The notes: generated by a model not told the origin, from the sequence alone. 59,205 nt of DNA from Butyrivibrio sp. MC2021 (GCF_000621605.1 NZ_JHXX01000016.1:1-59205); one strand, 5' to 3'; positions 47,001-55,104 are shown, numbered from the stretch's first letter. Numbers and translations are program-made.

Positions 47001-48689
47001 AGGCTTCCCGGGTGCTTCCTTGGCTGAAGTAAAGGTAACCTTAGAAGCAAGGCTGTCCAGCTGCTCATCGGAACCGTCAACCTTACCCTCAGCATAGTCA
47101 AGGATTCCTTCTGCAACACAGCCTGCAAACTTAAGAGCGCCGTAGTACTGAAGGTGTGTTGAATCATCAACGCCTCCCGCATAAGCACCGGAGGTAACTT
47201 CTCCTGCTGCAAGCTTAAGGAAAAGCATCTTTGAACCTTCGATTCCGAAGCTGTTGCAGACATCGATTGAACGCTGTGTCAGGTCAACATAGGGAATGTT
47301 GTGCTCTTTTGCAAGAGAAAGCATTACCTGACGGTAGCTCTCGAAGTTGCTGGCAAAAGAAATAAGATTGCCGTTAGCATCTGCATTGTAGCTGTAACGA
47401 GCCACAGGAGTTACCAGGACAGGAATTGCGCCTCTCTGATAAGCACCCTCAACATACATCATGATCCACTTCTCGAAATCCTCTGCAGATACATATCTGT
47501 TAGGTCTTGAATATGTGGCATCATTGTGTCCCCACTGAACAAGGAGATAGTCACCGGGCTTGATGTCCTCAAGAATATCATCGAACTTGCCCTCATCAAT
47601 GAATGACTTGGAGGAACGACCGCCGATGGAACGGTTCTCTACGATAACGCTCTCTGTCTCATATGTCTGGGACTGGCTGTAGCCGCAGGCATCACATTCT
47701 CTCTCTTCTACAAGCTCTCCGAAGTATGAAGAAAGAACCTGGCCCCAACCTGTCTGTGGGTAATAATATTCATCATAGGTCTGAACGGTTGAATCAGATG
47801 CAATGAATACTGTAGGCTTGTCGCCCATGGCCTCTGTGGCAAGTCTTGTGATCTTAACCTCAGAAACATATACAGTGGTTGTCTTTGCATCAGACATCTT
47901 GGTAGCACTGCTACTGCCAAGGAATTTAAGATTGAGCTGACCGTCAACCAGATTGGCTTCAAAGCTCTCTGTTACAGAGCTTCCGGCTGCTACATTAATA
48001 TCCCATTTCTTGCTGATGTCCTCAGCCTCAAGAGCTGCGGTGTAGTCAGCAGAAGTGGGGTTGGTAAATGTAACCTCCACCTGATAATCTGCATTATAAA
48101 GGTCAACATCAAAAGTAGATGTAGTCTCATAAGTATAAACGCCATAGCCTGAGCTCTCAGTCTCTGTCCAAATCTTGGAATCTATGGCCACATAGTTATC
48201 TGCATCCTTAACATTGGATGCTCCGGGAGTTACTGCCGGTACTCTCGGATAATAGACGTTGTTCTTCCAGCCGTCTGCTTCCTTGGAAAAATCAACATCA
48301 CTGAATCCATACCCCTTTTCATTATCATAAACATCCTTGGAAGATACACTTCTGCCCTCGCCGAATTTCACATCGGCTACAACAGTATCCTCCATAAAGT
48401 TCGCATAACCATCATCGCCCTGGTCTGCGAACACACCACCGTCACCGGCTCCTTCCTCGGAGAAAGCTGCAACCTCTTCCTCTACCCGGATTTCGTCTGA
48501 AGCATCCTCCTCAAGAACAATCTCTTCCGACTCCTCAGATTCGGAAGCTTCAGATGAATCTGCGTCATTGATGTCCAGTATCGTTTCATCCTCTGCTGCA
48601 AAAGCAGTTAGTCCATTCGCAGCTGCAGACAGATTTGACGCAGCCATAGCTATTGCCATGAACAAAGCCAGACTCTTCCCCTTATGCAT
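41040..48689 (-). CDS. Giant secreted rhamnogalacturonan enzyme: SGNH acetylesterase plus PL11-like lyase
   Basis: A 2549-residue secreted protein. The ATG at 48689 has AAAAGGAGG nine bases upstream. After the signal peptide (about 1-31) come an acidic stretch and a malectin-like domain. A CE12-like SGNH esterase (about 290-545) shows block I ASDSTV, GGRSS, GHND and DDSTH. Then Fn3 (about 560-655), a malectin-like domain, more Fn3, and a PL11-like rhamnogalacturonan lyase (about 1020-1685) with Ca2+ loops DLDGDGDLE, DFDADGIAE and DVDGDGKDE. Another malectin-like domain (about 1780-1930), three Ig-like repeats (about 1995-2230), a third malectin-like (about 2235-2385) and cell-wall-binding repeats (about 2405-2549) follow. 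It should deacetylate and cleave the rhamnogalacturonan I backbone at the cell surface. Confidence 0.9.
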   Translation of the reverse strand: MHKGKSLALFMAIAMAASNLSAAANGLTAFAAEDETILDINDADSSEASESEESEEIVLEEDASDEIRVEEEVAAFSEEGAGDGGVFADQGDDGYANFMEDTVVADVKFGEGRSVSSKDVYDNEKGYGFSDVDFSKEADGWKNNVYYPRVPAVTPGASNVKDADNYVAIDSKIWTETESSGYGVYTYETTSTFDVDLYNADYQVEVTFTNPTSADYTAALEAEDISKKWDINVAAGSSVTESFEANLVDGQLNLKFLGSSSATKMSDAKTTTVYVSEVKITRLATEAMGDKPTVFIASDSTVQTYDEYYYPQTGWGQVLSSYFGELVEERECDACGYSQSQTYETESVIVENRSIGGRSSKSFIDEGKFDDILEDIKPGDYLLVQWGHNDATYSRPNRYVSAEDFEKWIMMYVEGAYQRGAIPVLVTPVARYSYNADANGNLISFASNFESYRQVMLSLAKEHNIPYVDLTQRSIDVCNSFGIEGSKMLFLKLAAGEVTSGAYAGGVDDSTHLQYYGALKFAGCVAEGILDYAEGKVDGSDEQLDSLASKVTFTSAKEAPGKPEGLKTTSVGATSISLAWDAAEGAELYYIYRAKLAEGQTAADVDFTGAEKYSVSGKNSYVDSKCAGGATYAYAVAGFNSFGVGELSDKLEVGTKTAGYRFDFNYNNSATMEGWTGVNHNEMYDKAKGYGWIKAPGNGRDRKGNGNPDSSAMADDFCLGAGEFAVDLPNGTYEITVYACDLLSGTSTIKPAYTAEGVSIGSISCKQSLGSCTGVAKVTDGQLNIVVDGTNQYINGLTITTLLEAPGNLAITELSFEKATATFLLAFTKVKDAVSYNVYQKGETDKDFVLVKSYTAQELTHNELDCRAMTATLGETYSYYMTCVVADGTESAPSNIVTQAMLDPSIKVPAAPAKVVCTDPVEGDTELKNSITISWEANDAADNVLKYIVYRSNKPESDKGFKEFTKVGEAFGTTFTDDSEGISTNIHYYYKVAAMNAGGVSELSEVCTTPIAGKLIAGGLESYSDRAVVAMNIAGNAGAEIKVTCTDKQGNEIKRGNYLSWRAFPEDFEGDELTTTFDVYRNGTQIAYNIKATNMIDEGGLPSNTYTVVGSNDEALSLKKVVTSVWENQYLELSLNKPEDETMPDGSTCTYTANDMSVADLDGDGDLELIVKWYPSNAQDNSKSGYTGKTFLDGYNVDFITGNVEQLWRIDLGVNIRSGAHYTQFQVWDFDADGIAEIAVKTADGTTTYANENGTLVETGYVGACNSDALPTDVISPVNDYRNSGGYVLDGPEYFSMFKGNTGELIDTVDYIPGRGSVSAWGDGYGNRVDRFLSATAYLNGTTPFAVFARGYYTRTTLTAYYLTKTTDEEGNEKAQIGVYWKFDTNDLPNGPSLEAQGNHGLSVNDVDGDGKDEIIYGSLTINDDGTTMYSTGLGHGDAMHVSDWIPSRPGLEVMDVHEHDNAAYHVEIHDAETGEIITGYYTGKDTGRGMASDIDPRAEGAEYWSIANPNYKGNDEPSWDSRNASVFGSLSGLVGSQDKTNDAMVELSKGTTPAVNFSIYWDGDLLAETQDHTFDKGAYAPLTTTIEKWDYENETSVMLFESSEVHTSNGTKGNLGLVADILGDWREEIVARSATDNSKVRIYSTTIQTDYVVPCLLTDLAYREGVAWQNVGYNQPAHTSYLISEGLITAKLSEGKMTTSTAEIQFTAANDGTRYGHDVEGYVISRAEVTVDENGEQNVSDYETVAELSPEELKTASSSAAGTSKVITGYKEQDVFKKFDMGYKSGNATGFDRILADDYSSDRGYGWEAGTGSGVNWNRVGAGIENAGETQTDVEKACCDLVRADNRLKFLIDVPAGSYKVDVYAGAAYSNNAYNNTTVSVNGQDLGVVSQSTKVADIVKTAYVTFDNASQIEVVSSNEGNLAILNAVVVTKVDPIYEEVKEEAEDQQVYSFTDTGLAGGSYYSYKVAAIVDGKKSYSSAALTVQTTIAIEKLNEEFEVFELVQNTPMAEGETVADLLAAKKSTIAVTDSEGKEVNVAVTYDASGVDITAVGTYKAYANVRGYAENPVEVTVVVIENVPTGYAPFDDIKVILGNDVELPATVEATFLNGTSKSVAVTWNRDGLDLTKVGEYVLTGTVEGTDDTVQIKVKVVDDYIAAVNKVYAEVDYLRKDIVLPETVAVIYSSGKKADAKVTWNTENLDVTKLGTTFTLTGTVEDYDDLAEMDVTVRYPAVNKFDFGIDASRAAEGWTTITVNPKNGTKTLETFGSAYTKKQHFGFSNPESLMQGRTEGFEFEGILPSNVYTDFALPAGETFLYDVPNGKYQLDLISNSVYKSSISGTAEGVTFNTSNAAGTYSIISVDVEVTDGQLTVEFGGGTPRVGGFIVRKIIDDASYYGEEEITVPAGTFVTKWGTTYYQLEDGSKLTGKWTIDGFTYYFKENGSMVKSVAVTVDGKTYFFDGNGHMVTGFNTRWGTTSYYDNKGVLVTESVVEEDGFKYYVNDKGHVVKGSFIDLEDGRHYFDSEGHMVIGKTISKWGKKYTFDENGVLIN

Positions 48690-48723
48690 TCCAACAATCC
48701 TCCTTTTCATTCCCCTTCACTTC

Positions 48724-48789
48724 ATTTTGTCACATTTTTATAACATTACTCATCCCCCTCAGGATCGCAGGTTCAAAAAGTGACAAAAT
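48724..48789 (-). other. Long inverted repeat in the leader of the giant enzyme gene
   Basis: ATTTTGTCACATTTTT (48724-48739) pairs with AAAAAGTGACAAAAT (48775-48789) over 15 bases with one bulge, enclosing 35 bases that include CCTGCGATCCTGAGG. It lies about 35 bases upstream of the chosen start, so the mRNA could fold here. It resembles no riboswitch I can name; a possible promoter (TCGCAA, 17 bases, TAAAAT on the minus strand) lies upstream near 48800-48830. Confidence 0.5.
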
Positions 48790-48919
48790 TTGTTATTTAC
48801 ATGTCGATATTTTATGCAATTTGTATTCTTTTTGCGACTTATTTTCCCACCTAAACTTTGCAATTTTGACCATTATAAATGTATGTCAAATATTTTGGGT
48901 AATTCTAAATAATAGACAG

Positions 48920-48962
48920 AAAAAAAGCCGCAGTTATCATAATTTGTACAATAACTGCGGCT
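48920..48962 (-). terminator. Terminator after the 5'-nucleotidase gene
   Basis: Minus-strand GAGCCGCAGTTATTG and the returning ATAACTGCGGCTTTTTTTC form an 11-base stem with seven T after it, 34 bases past the stop. Confidence 0.9.
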
Positions 48963-48995
48963 CCATATTCTGTATTAAATTTTTATCTCAAAGAA

Positions 48996-50657
48996 TTACT
49001 TCTGAGTCTGGTCGCCTCTTGGTGCGCCATATTTAGCAGCTGTGATATTGCCTCCAAGAACATCCTGAACGTACTCCATAACAGCCTCATCCATTACGAT
49101 ACCGGTGTCAAACTGCTCGCTGGCACTCTTAAATGCATAATAGGTATCACCACCTGCTGCGCAGAAGTTGTTGGTAACTACCGCATAAGTATCTGTAGCT
49201 GAGAAAGGCTTATCATTGATACTCTCAATAGTAACTCTGTTGATGGAAGCCGGCTTATAATATGTTGATGCAGGATAAGCTGGTCCCTTGTGGAAGCTCT
49301 TGGTTGTATCAATTGTAAACTTGATACCTGCAGTCTGAGGATATCCGCCTACAGCCTTAGGTGTGCAGAAGGTAGATGCCTCAAGGGCCTCTAAGAGCTC
49401 TGCTCCTGTTACATAAACTACAGATACTGTGTTTCCGAAAGGAAGTACGGTATTAAGATCCTTCTTTGTTACATCGCCGGCCTCGATAGTAGCACGGATG
49501 CCACCGCCATTGGTGATTGCAACAACGTGATCTGCGTCAACCTTAAGTGCTCCGGGCGCTTTCAGAACGCTCCACATGATAGCATCTGTAATAAGGTCAC
49601 CGAGGTTGGTCTCCTGTGTTCTGTTTCCGGGCTCCTTGGCACCGTTGAGCAGAACCTCTGACTTAGCAAATACTACGCCATACTGCTGATCAATAGCCTT
49701 GAAAAGCTCGTTGGCCTTAGCTGCTGTAGTTACTTCCTGCTGAAGAAGATCAAAGTTAATAAGGTATCTGTCCTCGATCTGCTTGGAAGCATCATCAATA
49801 ACAACAACACCGATGGTCTCAGCCTTGGTTCCTGTTGACTGAACAGGCTCACCCTTTGCCCCCTTTGTCATAACGGTGTGTGAATGTCCGTCAATGATAA
49901 GGTCTATGCCTTTTGTCTTGGCATAAAGGTCAACACTTCTGTGTCCGTCGCCGGCTGACTCATCATCAACACCAAGATGAGCAAGGCAGATAACAAGGTC
50001 TACGCCCTGAGCCTTTAATGTGTCGATCTGTTCCTGAGCACAGGTATAAATCTGTCCCTTGGAAAGGAAGGTGATTCCCTGAATAAGTCCGGGATTAACC
50101 TTGGTCTGAGTCTCAGGAGTCTCCATTCCGAAGAAACCGATCTTAAGTCCTGCTGGTGATGTGTAAATATAATTTGGATCTACAATAGGCTTGCCATCGG
50201 CCCCAAGAACGTCAGCGCAGATTGTCTTGAACTTGGCCTGAGAAAGATTGGACATAAGCTTGTAATAACCATAATCAAACTCATGATTTCCAAGTGTTGC
50301 GAGATCATAGCCTGCTGCATTCATCATCTTGACTGCATCAAGGCCCTTGGATGTGCTTACATAAGGAGTTCCCTGGCTATAATCGCCCATATCTGCCAGA
50401 ATAACATTGGCTCCCCTCTTCTGAAAATTCTGCTTAACTGATGCGATGTACGCATACTTACTGACAGCACCGTGAATATCATTGGTGTGCATAATTACAG
50501 TCTTGCCGGTAAGATTAGCCGGCACATTTGCAATAGATCTGATGTCTGCTGAAACACTGTAATCAGCCAGAGCAACCGGTGCCTGGAATCTCAGTGTTAA
50601 CAGCATTGCAAACGCCATTACAAATGCAAGTACCCTTTTCACACAATTCTTTTTCAT
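48996..50657 (-). CDS. Secreted 5'-nucleotidase/metallophosphatase
   Basis: A 553-residue secreted enzyme of the UshA/YfkN type. The signal peptide ends near residue 31 (VALAD). The N-terminal metallophosphatase domain has MHTNDIHG, ADMGDYSQG, LGNHEFDYG and IDGHSHT; the C-terminal 5'-nucleotidase domain has ETNLGDLITDA, TNGGGIRATIEAG, NTVLPFGNTV, and NNFCAAGGDTYYAF. It likely takes phosphate off nucleotides outside the cell. There is no sorting signal or repeats, so it is freely secreted. AAGGAGG precedes the ATG. Likely own unit, since a terminator stands on each side. Confidence 0.94.
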   Translation of the reverse strand: MKKNCVKRVLAFVMAFAMLLTLRFQAPVALADYSVSADIRSIANVPANLTGKTVIMHTNDIHGAVSKYAYIASVKQNFQKRGANVILADMGDYSQGTPYVSTSKGLDAVKMMNAAGYDLATLGNHEFDYGYYKLMSNLSQAKFKTICADVLGADGKPIVDPNYIYTSPAGLKIGFFGMETPETQTKVNPGLIQGITFLSKGQIYTCAQEQIDTLKAQGVDLVICLAHLGVDDESAGDGHRSVDLYAKTKGIDLIIDGHSHTVMTKGAKGEPVQSTGTKAETIGVVVIDDASKQIEDRYLINFDLLQQEVTTAAKANELFKAIDQQYGVVFAKSEVLLNGAKEPGNRTQETNLGDLITDAIMWSVLKAPGALKVDADHVVAITNGGGIRATIEAGDVTKKDLNTVLPFGNTVSVVYVTGAELLEALEASTFCTPKAVGGYPQTAGIKFTIDTTKSFHKGPAYPASTYYKPASINRVTIESINDKPFSATDTYAVVTNNFCAAGGDTYYAFKSASEQFDTGIVMDEAVMEYVQDVLGGNITAAKYGAPRGDQTQK

Positions 50658-50684
50658 TCCTGCCTCCTTAAAATATTAATTTTT

Positions 50685-50738
50685 TATAAAAAAATTGATG
50701 GCAACTTTCATTATAAACGAATCGCCATCAATTTTCAC
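50685..50738 (-). terminator. Terminator after hslO
   Basis: Minus-strand AAAATTGATGGC and GCCATCAATTTT form a perfect stem around a 20-base loop, followed by seven T; the hslO stop lies a few bases before. A TATAAT in the loop may add promoter activity for the nucleotidase gene, but its -35 is weak. Confidence 0.85.
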
Positions 50739-50745
50739 ATTTTTA

Positions 50746-51645
50746 TTATTTTTTCTGAGATTTTGCCCGAATCTTTATCTCTTTGAGTTCATCTACGGTA
50801 AAGGTATACTTCTTGTTACAGAACTGACAGCACATCTCGATTTCCTTGCCGTCGCCGATCATCTCCTCAATGTCCTTCTCGCTGATCAGCATCAGTGCTC
50901 TCTCCACTCTGTCTCTGTCGCAGTTGCAGTAGAAATTGAGATCGATCTTGTCAGTAAACTCAATGTCAAATCCCTCAAGGACTATCTTAAGTAGCTCCTC
51001 AGGAGTCTTGCCTGCCTTGAGAATGTCTGTTACGGAAGTGAATTTCTTAAGGTTCTCCTCCAGATGAGCGATGGTCTCCTCCTCAGCAAAGGGAAGAAGC
51101 TGGATAATAAATCCGCCGGAAGCTATAACTGAAAGATCCTCTCTTTCCACCAGAACTCCAAGCCCCACAGAAGAAGGTGTCTGCTCGGACTTGGTGAAGT
51201 AATAGGTGAGATCCTCAGCAACCTCTCCTGTATAAAGAGGCACCTGGCCCACATAAGGCTCCTTCATTCCCATATCTCTTATAACAGTAAGGGTTCCCTC
51301 ACCGATACCGCCGCCCACATTCAGGTGTCCCGCTGCGTTGGGCTCCATGATAACATAGGGATTGGACACATAGCCCTTTACATTGCCCTTGTTGTCTGCG
51401 GTCGCCAGAACTCCCTTGAGAGGTCCGTCTCCGTCCATCTTTACGGTGATGAGATCATCATCATTGTCCATCATGGTTCCCATCATAACAGTTCCGGTCA
51501 TAAGACGTCCCAGAGCTGCAGCAGCAATCGGCGATAATCCGTGAACCTTTCTTCCGTACTCCGCAAGATCCCTGGTGGTTGCCGCAAAGGCTCTGATCTG
51601 CGCATTTCCTGCAGTTGCTCTGACCATATAATCCTTGTATTCCAT
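50746..51645 (-). CDS. hslO: Hsp33 redox-regulated chaperone
   Basis: A 299-residue Hsp33, a holdase switched on by oxidation. The N-terminal substrate-binding domain is complete (GLSPIAAAALGRLMTGT, GPLKGVLATADNKGNVKGYV, EGTLTVIRDMG) and the C-terminal zinc-binding redox switch has the CNC and CQFC pairs at about 240 and 275. The ATG at 51645 has AAAGGA 11 bases upstream. It follows aguB by 28 bases and so is probably read with the polyamine genes. Confidence 0.96.
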   Translation of the reverse strand: MEYKDYMVRATAGNAQIRAFAATTRDLAEYGRKVHGLSPIAAAALGRLMTGTVMMGTMMDNDDDLITVKMDGDGPLKGVLATADNKGNVKGYVSNPYVIMEPNAAGHLNVGGGIGEGTLTVIRDMGMKEPYVGQVPLYTGEVAEDLTYYFTKSEQTPSSVGLGVLVEREDLSVIASGGFIIQLLPFAEEETIAHLEENLKKFTSVTDILKAGKTPEELLKIVLEGFDIEFTDKIDLNFYCNCDRDRVERALMLISEKDIEEMIGDGKEIEMCCQFCNKKYTFTVDELKEIKIRAKSQKK

Positions 51646-51673
51646 TGTAAAAAACATCCTTTTCTAAATATTT

Positions 51674-52573
51674 TTATTCTGTAATGCGCTTATAGCATTC
51701 GGGTCTTCTGTCTCTGAAAAGTCCCCAGGACAAGCGGTTCTCCCTGATCTTGTCAAAGTCGTACTCGGCGTAGATTATCTCTTCCTTGTCACGGCTTGCT
51801 CTTGCCACAAGATCTCCGGTCTCATCAGTCAGGAAGCTGTTTCCATAGAAGCACAGGCTGGAACTCTGTCCGCCGTTTTCTTCTGTAGGAGTGACCGTCT
51901 CAGTTCCGATTCTGTTGGCAGCTGCCACAGGAACGATATTGGCTGCAGAATGTCCCTGCATGGTCCTCATCCAGTGTCCTGAGCTGTCCACATCGAGAAT
52001 AGGCTCAGAACCGATGGCAGTGGGATAAAGAATGATATCCGCTCCTGCAATGGCAAGGCATCTTGCGGTCTCCGGGAACCACTGATCCCAGCATATTCCC
52101 ACGCCCACATTGCCGTATCTTGTCTTAAAAACCTTAAATCCGGTATTCCCCGGAGTAAAATAGAACTTCTCCTGATAATAATGGTCATCAGGAATATGGG
52201 TCTTTCTGTAAATTCCAAGGTCTGTACCGTCGGCATCCAGCATCACTACTGAATTGTAAAGAACATTTCCGTCTTTTTCATAGATGCTTATGGGCATCAC
52301 CACAGAAAGCTCTTTGGCCAGCTTCTTAAAATACTGAACTGCCTCATTCTCGTCGGCAGGTACAGCATAATCATAATAATCGTATCTTCTCTCCTGGCAG
52401 AAATACTTTCTTTCGAAAAGCTCTGACAAAAGAATAATGTTGGCGCCATTTGCTGCCGCCTCTCTTACAAGCTCCCCGGCTTTTTCTATACTGGCTCTGA
52501 CCTGCTCGCTGTCTGAAGAAGCCTCTTTTCCGCAGGCATACTGGATGCAGGCCACCTTAACTTTTTTTGACAT
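51674..52573 (-). CDS. aguB: N-carbamoylputrescine amidase
   Basis: A 299-residue nitrilase-superfamily enzyme that converts N-carbamoylputrescine to putrescine, CO2 and ammonia. The catalytic triad is visible: Glu in LLSELFE, Lys in YRKTHIPDD and Cys in GICWDQWFPE. GGHSAANIVPVAAANRIG-like and EYDFDKIRENR blocks match the AguB family. AGGAGG lies seven bases before the ATG. It follows aguA by 14 bases. Confidence 0.96.
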   Translation of the reverse strand: MSKKVKVACIQYACGKEASSDSEQVRASIEKAGELVREAAANGANIILLSELFERKYFCQERRYDYYDYAVPADENEAVQYFKKLAKELSVVMPISIYEKDGNVLYNSVVMLDADGTDLGIYRKTHIPDDHYYQEKFYFTPGNTGFKVFKTRYGNVGVGICWDQWFPETARCLAIAGADIILYPTAIGSEPILDVDSSGHWMRTMQGHSAANIVPVAAANRIGTETVTPTEENGGQSSSLCFYGNSFLTDETGDLVARASRDKEEIIYAEYDFDKIRENRLSWGLFRDRRPECYKRITE

Positions 52574-52587
52574 AAGTCCTCCTAAAA

Positions 52588-53760
52588 TCAGTTCTCCGGA
52601 ATCTGCTGTGTTATACAGTGGATGTTTCCGCCTCCCAGCAGGATACTTCTGGCATCGATTCCGATGACCTCTCTATTCTTACAAAGATCTCTCAATATCT
52701 CAAGAGCTCTTTTATCACTTTCTTCATTATCACCGCCAAACTGTGGAACCAGGGCGGCGCCGTTTATATAGTAATAGTTAACGTAGCTGGCGGCAAGTCG
52801 CTCTCCAACCTCGCGCTGATCCTCGCCTTCCTCGAACTCATAATTATCCAGGTCCTCCTGATCGATAAGAACCGGATAATCAGGAATCGGAAGCTTGTGA
52901 ACCTTTATCTTGCGTCCCCTGGCATCGGTCTCACTCTCCAGATACTCAAGGTCTTCCAGTGACATCTCATACTGAGGGTCATCCTCATCATCTGTCCAGG
53001 CCAGAACCACTTCTCCAGGAGCCACAAAAGCGCAGACATTGTCCACATGCTCATTGGTCTCATCATTATAGATACCGTTGGGAAGCCATAACACCTTTTC
53101 CGCTCCAAGGTACTTCTTCAGGGTCTTTTCTATCTCTTCTTTGCTAAGATCAGGATTTCTTCCCTCGCTCAAAAGGCAGGCCTCTGTCACCATGACTGTT
53201 CCCTCGCCGTCGGAGTGGATGGAGCCACCCTCCAGAACAAAAGGAGCTGCGTCATAGTAGTCTATCTCGCACATATCAAGGAACTTCCCTGCCACCAAAT
53301 CATCTTTTTCCCAGGAAGCATAGAGACCGTCCACATCTCCGCCCCAGGCATTGAAGCTCCAGTTGATTCCTCTGATACTCTTCTCCCCGTCGGTCACGAA
53401 GGTGGGGCCCACATCTCTTGCCCAGGAATCATCGGATTCTATGGGCAGAATAAGGCATCTTTCTTCCATGGTCTTCAGGACATCCTCATCCTCTCCCTGA
53501 ACCTTGAGTTTCACCAAAAGTGTGTCCACAAAAAGCCTTGCTTCCTCAAAGTCCTCCTTGCTGGCAAGAAGATACAGATTCTCCCTCTTTAATATCTCAA
53601 TAAAAATGTCCCCAAAAGCCTTAAGAGCGCCGCTTCTGTCCTTTCCCCAGCTGCCGGGCCTCACGGGATAGATCATAATTGTTCCGTCATGAGGTGCAAA
53701 CTCCGCAGGCATATAATATCCGTCGTTAACGGGCTTGGAATCGGTTATTTTCTGCAACAT
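52588..53760 (-). CDS. aguA: Agmatine deiminase
   Basis: A 390-residue agmatine deiminase, guanidine-group-modifying family, which gives N-carbamoylputrescine and ammonia. Signatures are MPAEFAPHDGTIMIYPVRPG, RDVGPTFV, VLEGGSIHSDGEGT and the catalytic Cys in GGGNIHCITQQIPEN at the C-terminus. AAAGGAG lies five bases before the ATG. It lies 22 bases after nspC. Confidence 0.97.
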   Translation of the reverse strand: MLQKITDSKPVNDGYYMPAEFAPHDGTIMIYPVRPGSWGKDRSGALKAFGDIFIEILKRENLYLLASKEDFEEARLFVDTLLVKLKVQGEDEDVLKTMEERCLILPIESDDSWARDVGPTFVTDGEKSIRGINWSFNAWGGDVDGLYASWEKDDLVAGKFLDMCEIDYYDAAPFVLEGGSIHSDGEGTVMVTEACLLSEGRNPDLSKEEIEKTLKKYLGAEKVLWLPNGIYNDETNEHVDNVCAFVAPGEVVLAWTDDEDDPQYEMSLEDLEYLESETDARGRKIKVHKLPIPDYPVLIDQEDLDNYEFEEGEDQREVGERLAASYVNYYYINGAALVPQFGGDNEESDKRALEILRDLCKNREVIGIDARSILLGGGNIHCITQQIPEN

Positions 53761-53782
53761 TACTCCTTTCCGGATCTGTATA

Positions 53783-54985
53783 TCATAATCTCATCTTGAA
53801 ATCGTTATATCCAAACTCTCTGATAAGCTCCACATCGGACTTGTCATGCATAATGGCAATATCCGGAAGAGGCATACCGTTGAAGGTGTTGTTCTTTACC
53901 ATGCTGTAGATGGCCATATCCTCAAAATAGAGCCTGTCGCCTATCTTCTTTTCCTTCTCAAAGCTGTAGTCGCCGATAATATCACCGGCAAGGCAGGTCC
54001 TTGAAGAAAGCCTGTAGGTATAGGGCAGTTCTCCCGGATCCTCCGCATCCTTAAGAGGCGGAACATAGGGCATCTCTATGACGTCAGGCATATGGCAGGA
54101 AGCAGAGGTATCAAGAATGAGCACCGGCTTTCTGTCTGTCTCCACGATATCCATTACCGTGGTAACAAGATAACCTGCGTAAAGAGCTATGGCCTCTCCC
54201 GGCTCTAAGTAAACCTCAAGTCCGTAGGTGCTCTTTATGTACTTAACAAGCTCAATAAGCCCTTCTCTGTCATAGTCATCTCTTGTGATATGATGTCCGC
54301 CCCCCAGATTGATCCACTTTAACTGGTTGCCGGCAGGCACCTCTCCCTCGGAGTACAGATGCTCCTTCTCAGGAAAATATGAAGCGAAATCCTTCTCAAC
54401 CTTTTTGAAGGTATCGAATAGAGGCTCAAAATCCTGCTCGCAGAGATTGTGGAAATGGATTCCCTCAACCCCCTCAGGAAGCTTATCCGGAAGATTCACC
54501 TTGCGTATGCCAAGTCTTGATCCGCTGGCGCAGGGGTCATATATCTCATGGGCATCATCTGTGCTGAATTCAGGATTTATCCTTATTCCCACAGACAATT
54601 GTCCTGCAGCCGCTTTCGGGCCCCAGACAGGTCTGTGATGTTCAAGCTGTCTCAGAGAATTAAAAACAACGTGATCACAGATATTGCAGATCTCCGCCAT
54701 CTCATCATCCTTAAACGCAGGCTCGTATACATGATTTTCTCTTCTCTCACCCTCAGGAGTAATGAACTCCTCATGGGCAAGCTTTGCCTCGAAAATACCT
54801 GAAGCCGTGCATCCTGACAGATATTTGGCTATAAGAGGATAGGTCTGATATACGGAATAGGCCTTCTGTGCAAGAAGGATCTTGGCCCCGGACCTCTTCT
54901 GAACATCAGCCAGTATCTCACAATTCTTCCGCAGTTTCTTTTCATCGATCACATAGACCGGTGTCTTTACTTCCGATAATTTCAT
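53783..54985 (-). CDS. nspC: Carboxynorspermidine (carboxyspermidine) decarboxylase
   Basis: A 400-residue alanine-racemase-fold decarboxylase that makes spermidine or norspermidine from the carboxy form. The PLP Lys is in LLAQKAYSVYQ, and GIHFHNLCEQDFEPL, LGGGHHITRDDYD, LEPGEAIALYAGYL and the cysteine-bearing SSRTCLAGDIIGDY block mark the NspC family. GAGGA lies nine bases upstream of the ATG. Just before it lies a partial terminator, so it may be read at a lower level than the upstream genes or from its own promoter. Confidence 0.96.
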   Translation of the reverse strand: MKLSEVKTPVYVIDEKKLRKNCEILADVQKRSGAKILLAQKAYSVYQTYPLIAKYLSGCTASGIFEAKLAHEEFITPEGERRENHVYEPAFKDDEMAEICNICDHVVFNSLRQLEHHRPVWGPKAAAGQLSVGIRINPEFSTDDAHEIYDPCASGSRLGIRKVNLPDKLPEGVEGIHFHNLCEQDFEPLFDTFKKVEKDFASYFPEKEHLYSEGEVPAGNQLKWINLGGGHHITRDDYDREGLIELVKYIKSTYGLEVYLEPGEAIALYAGYLVTTVMDIVETDRKPVLILDTSASCHMPDVIEMPYVPPLKDAEDPGELPYTYRLSSRTCLAGDIIGDYSFEKEKKIGDRLYFEDMAIYSMVKNNTFNGMPLPDIAIMHDKSDVELIREFGYNDFKMRL

Positions 54986-55054
54986 TCTTCATTTTCCTCA
55001 TTAAAAGTATTTATTTCCTATCTTCTAGCTTATCACAAATTTATGCCGAAAAGA

Positions 55055-55091
55055 AAATCCTTACCCCTTAAGAAAAAGGAGTAAGGATTAA
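55055..55091 (-). terminator. Hairpin terminator/attenuator between CASDH and nspC
   Basis: Minus-strand AATCCTTACTCC and GGGGTAAGGATT pair with one wobble around a ten-base loop, then TTCTTTT. Strong enough to lower expression of nspC and later genes. Confidence 0.75.
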
Positions 55092-55104
55092 ATCTTCATA
55101 AACT

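Noticed and set aside
41040..48689. Reading the giant protein as a phage or adhesin gene
   Set aside because: Ordered SGNH, Fn3, PL11-like and cell-wall modules identify a polysaccharide-degrading enzyme.
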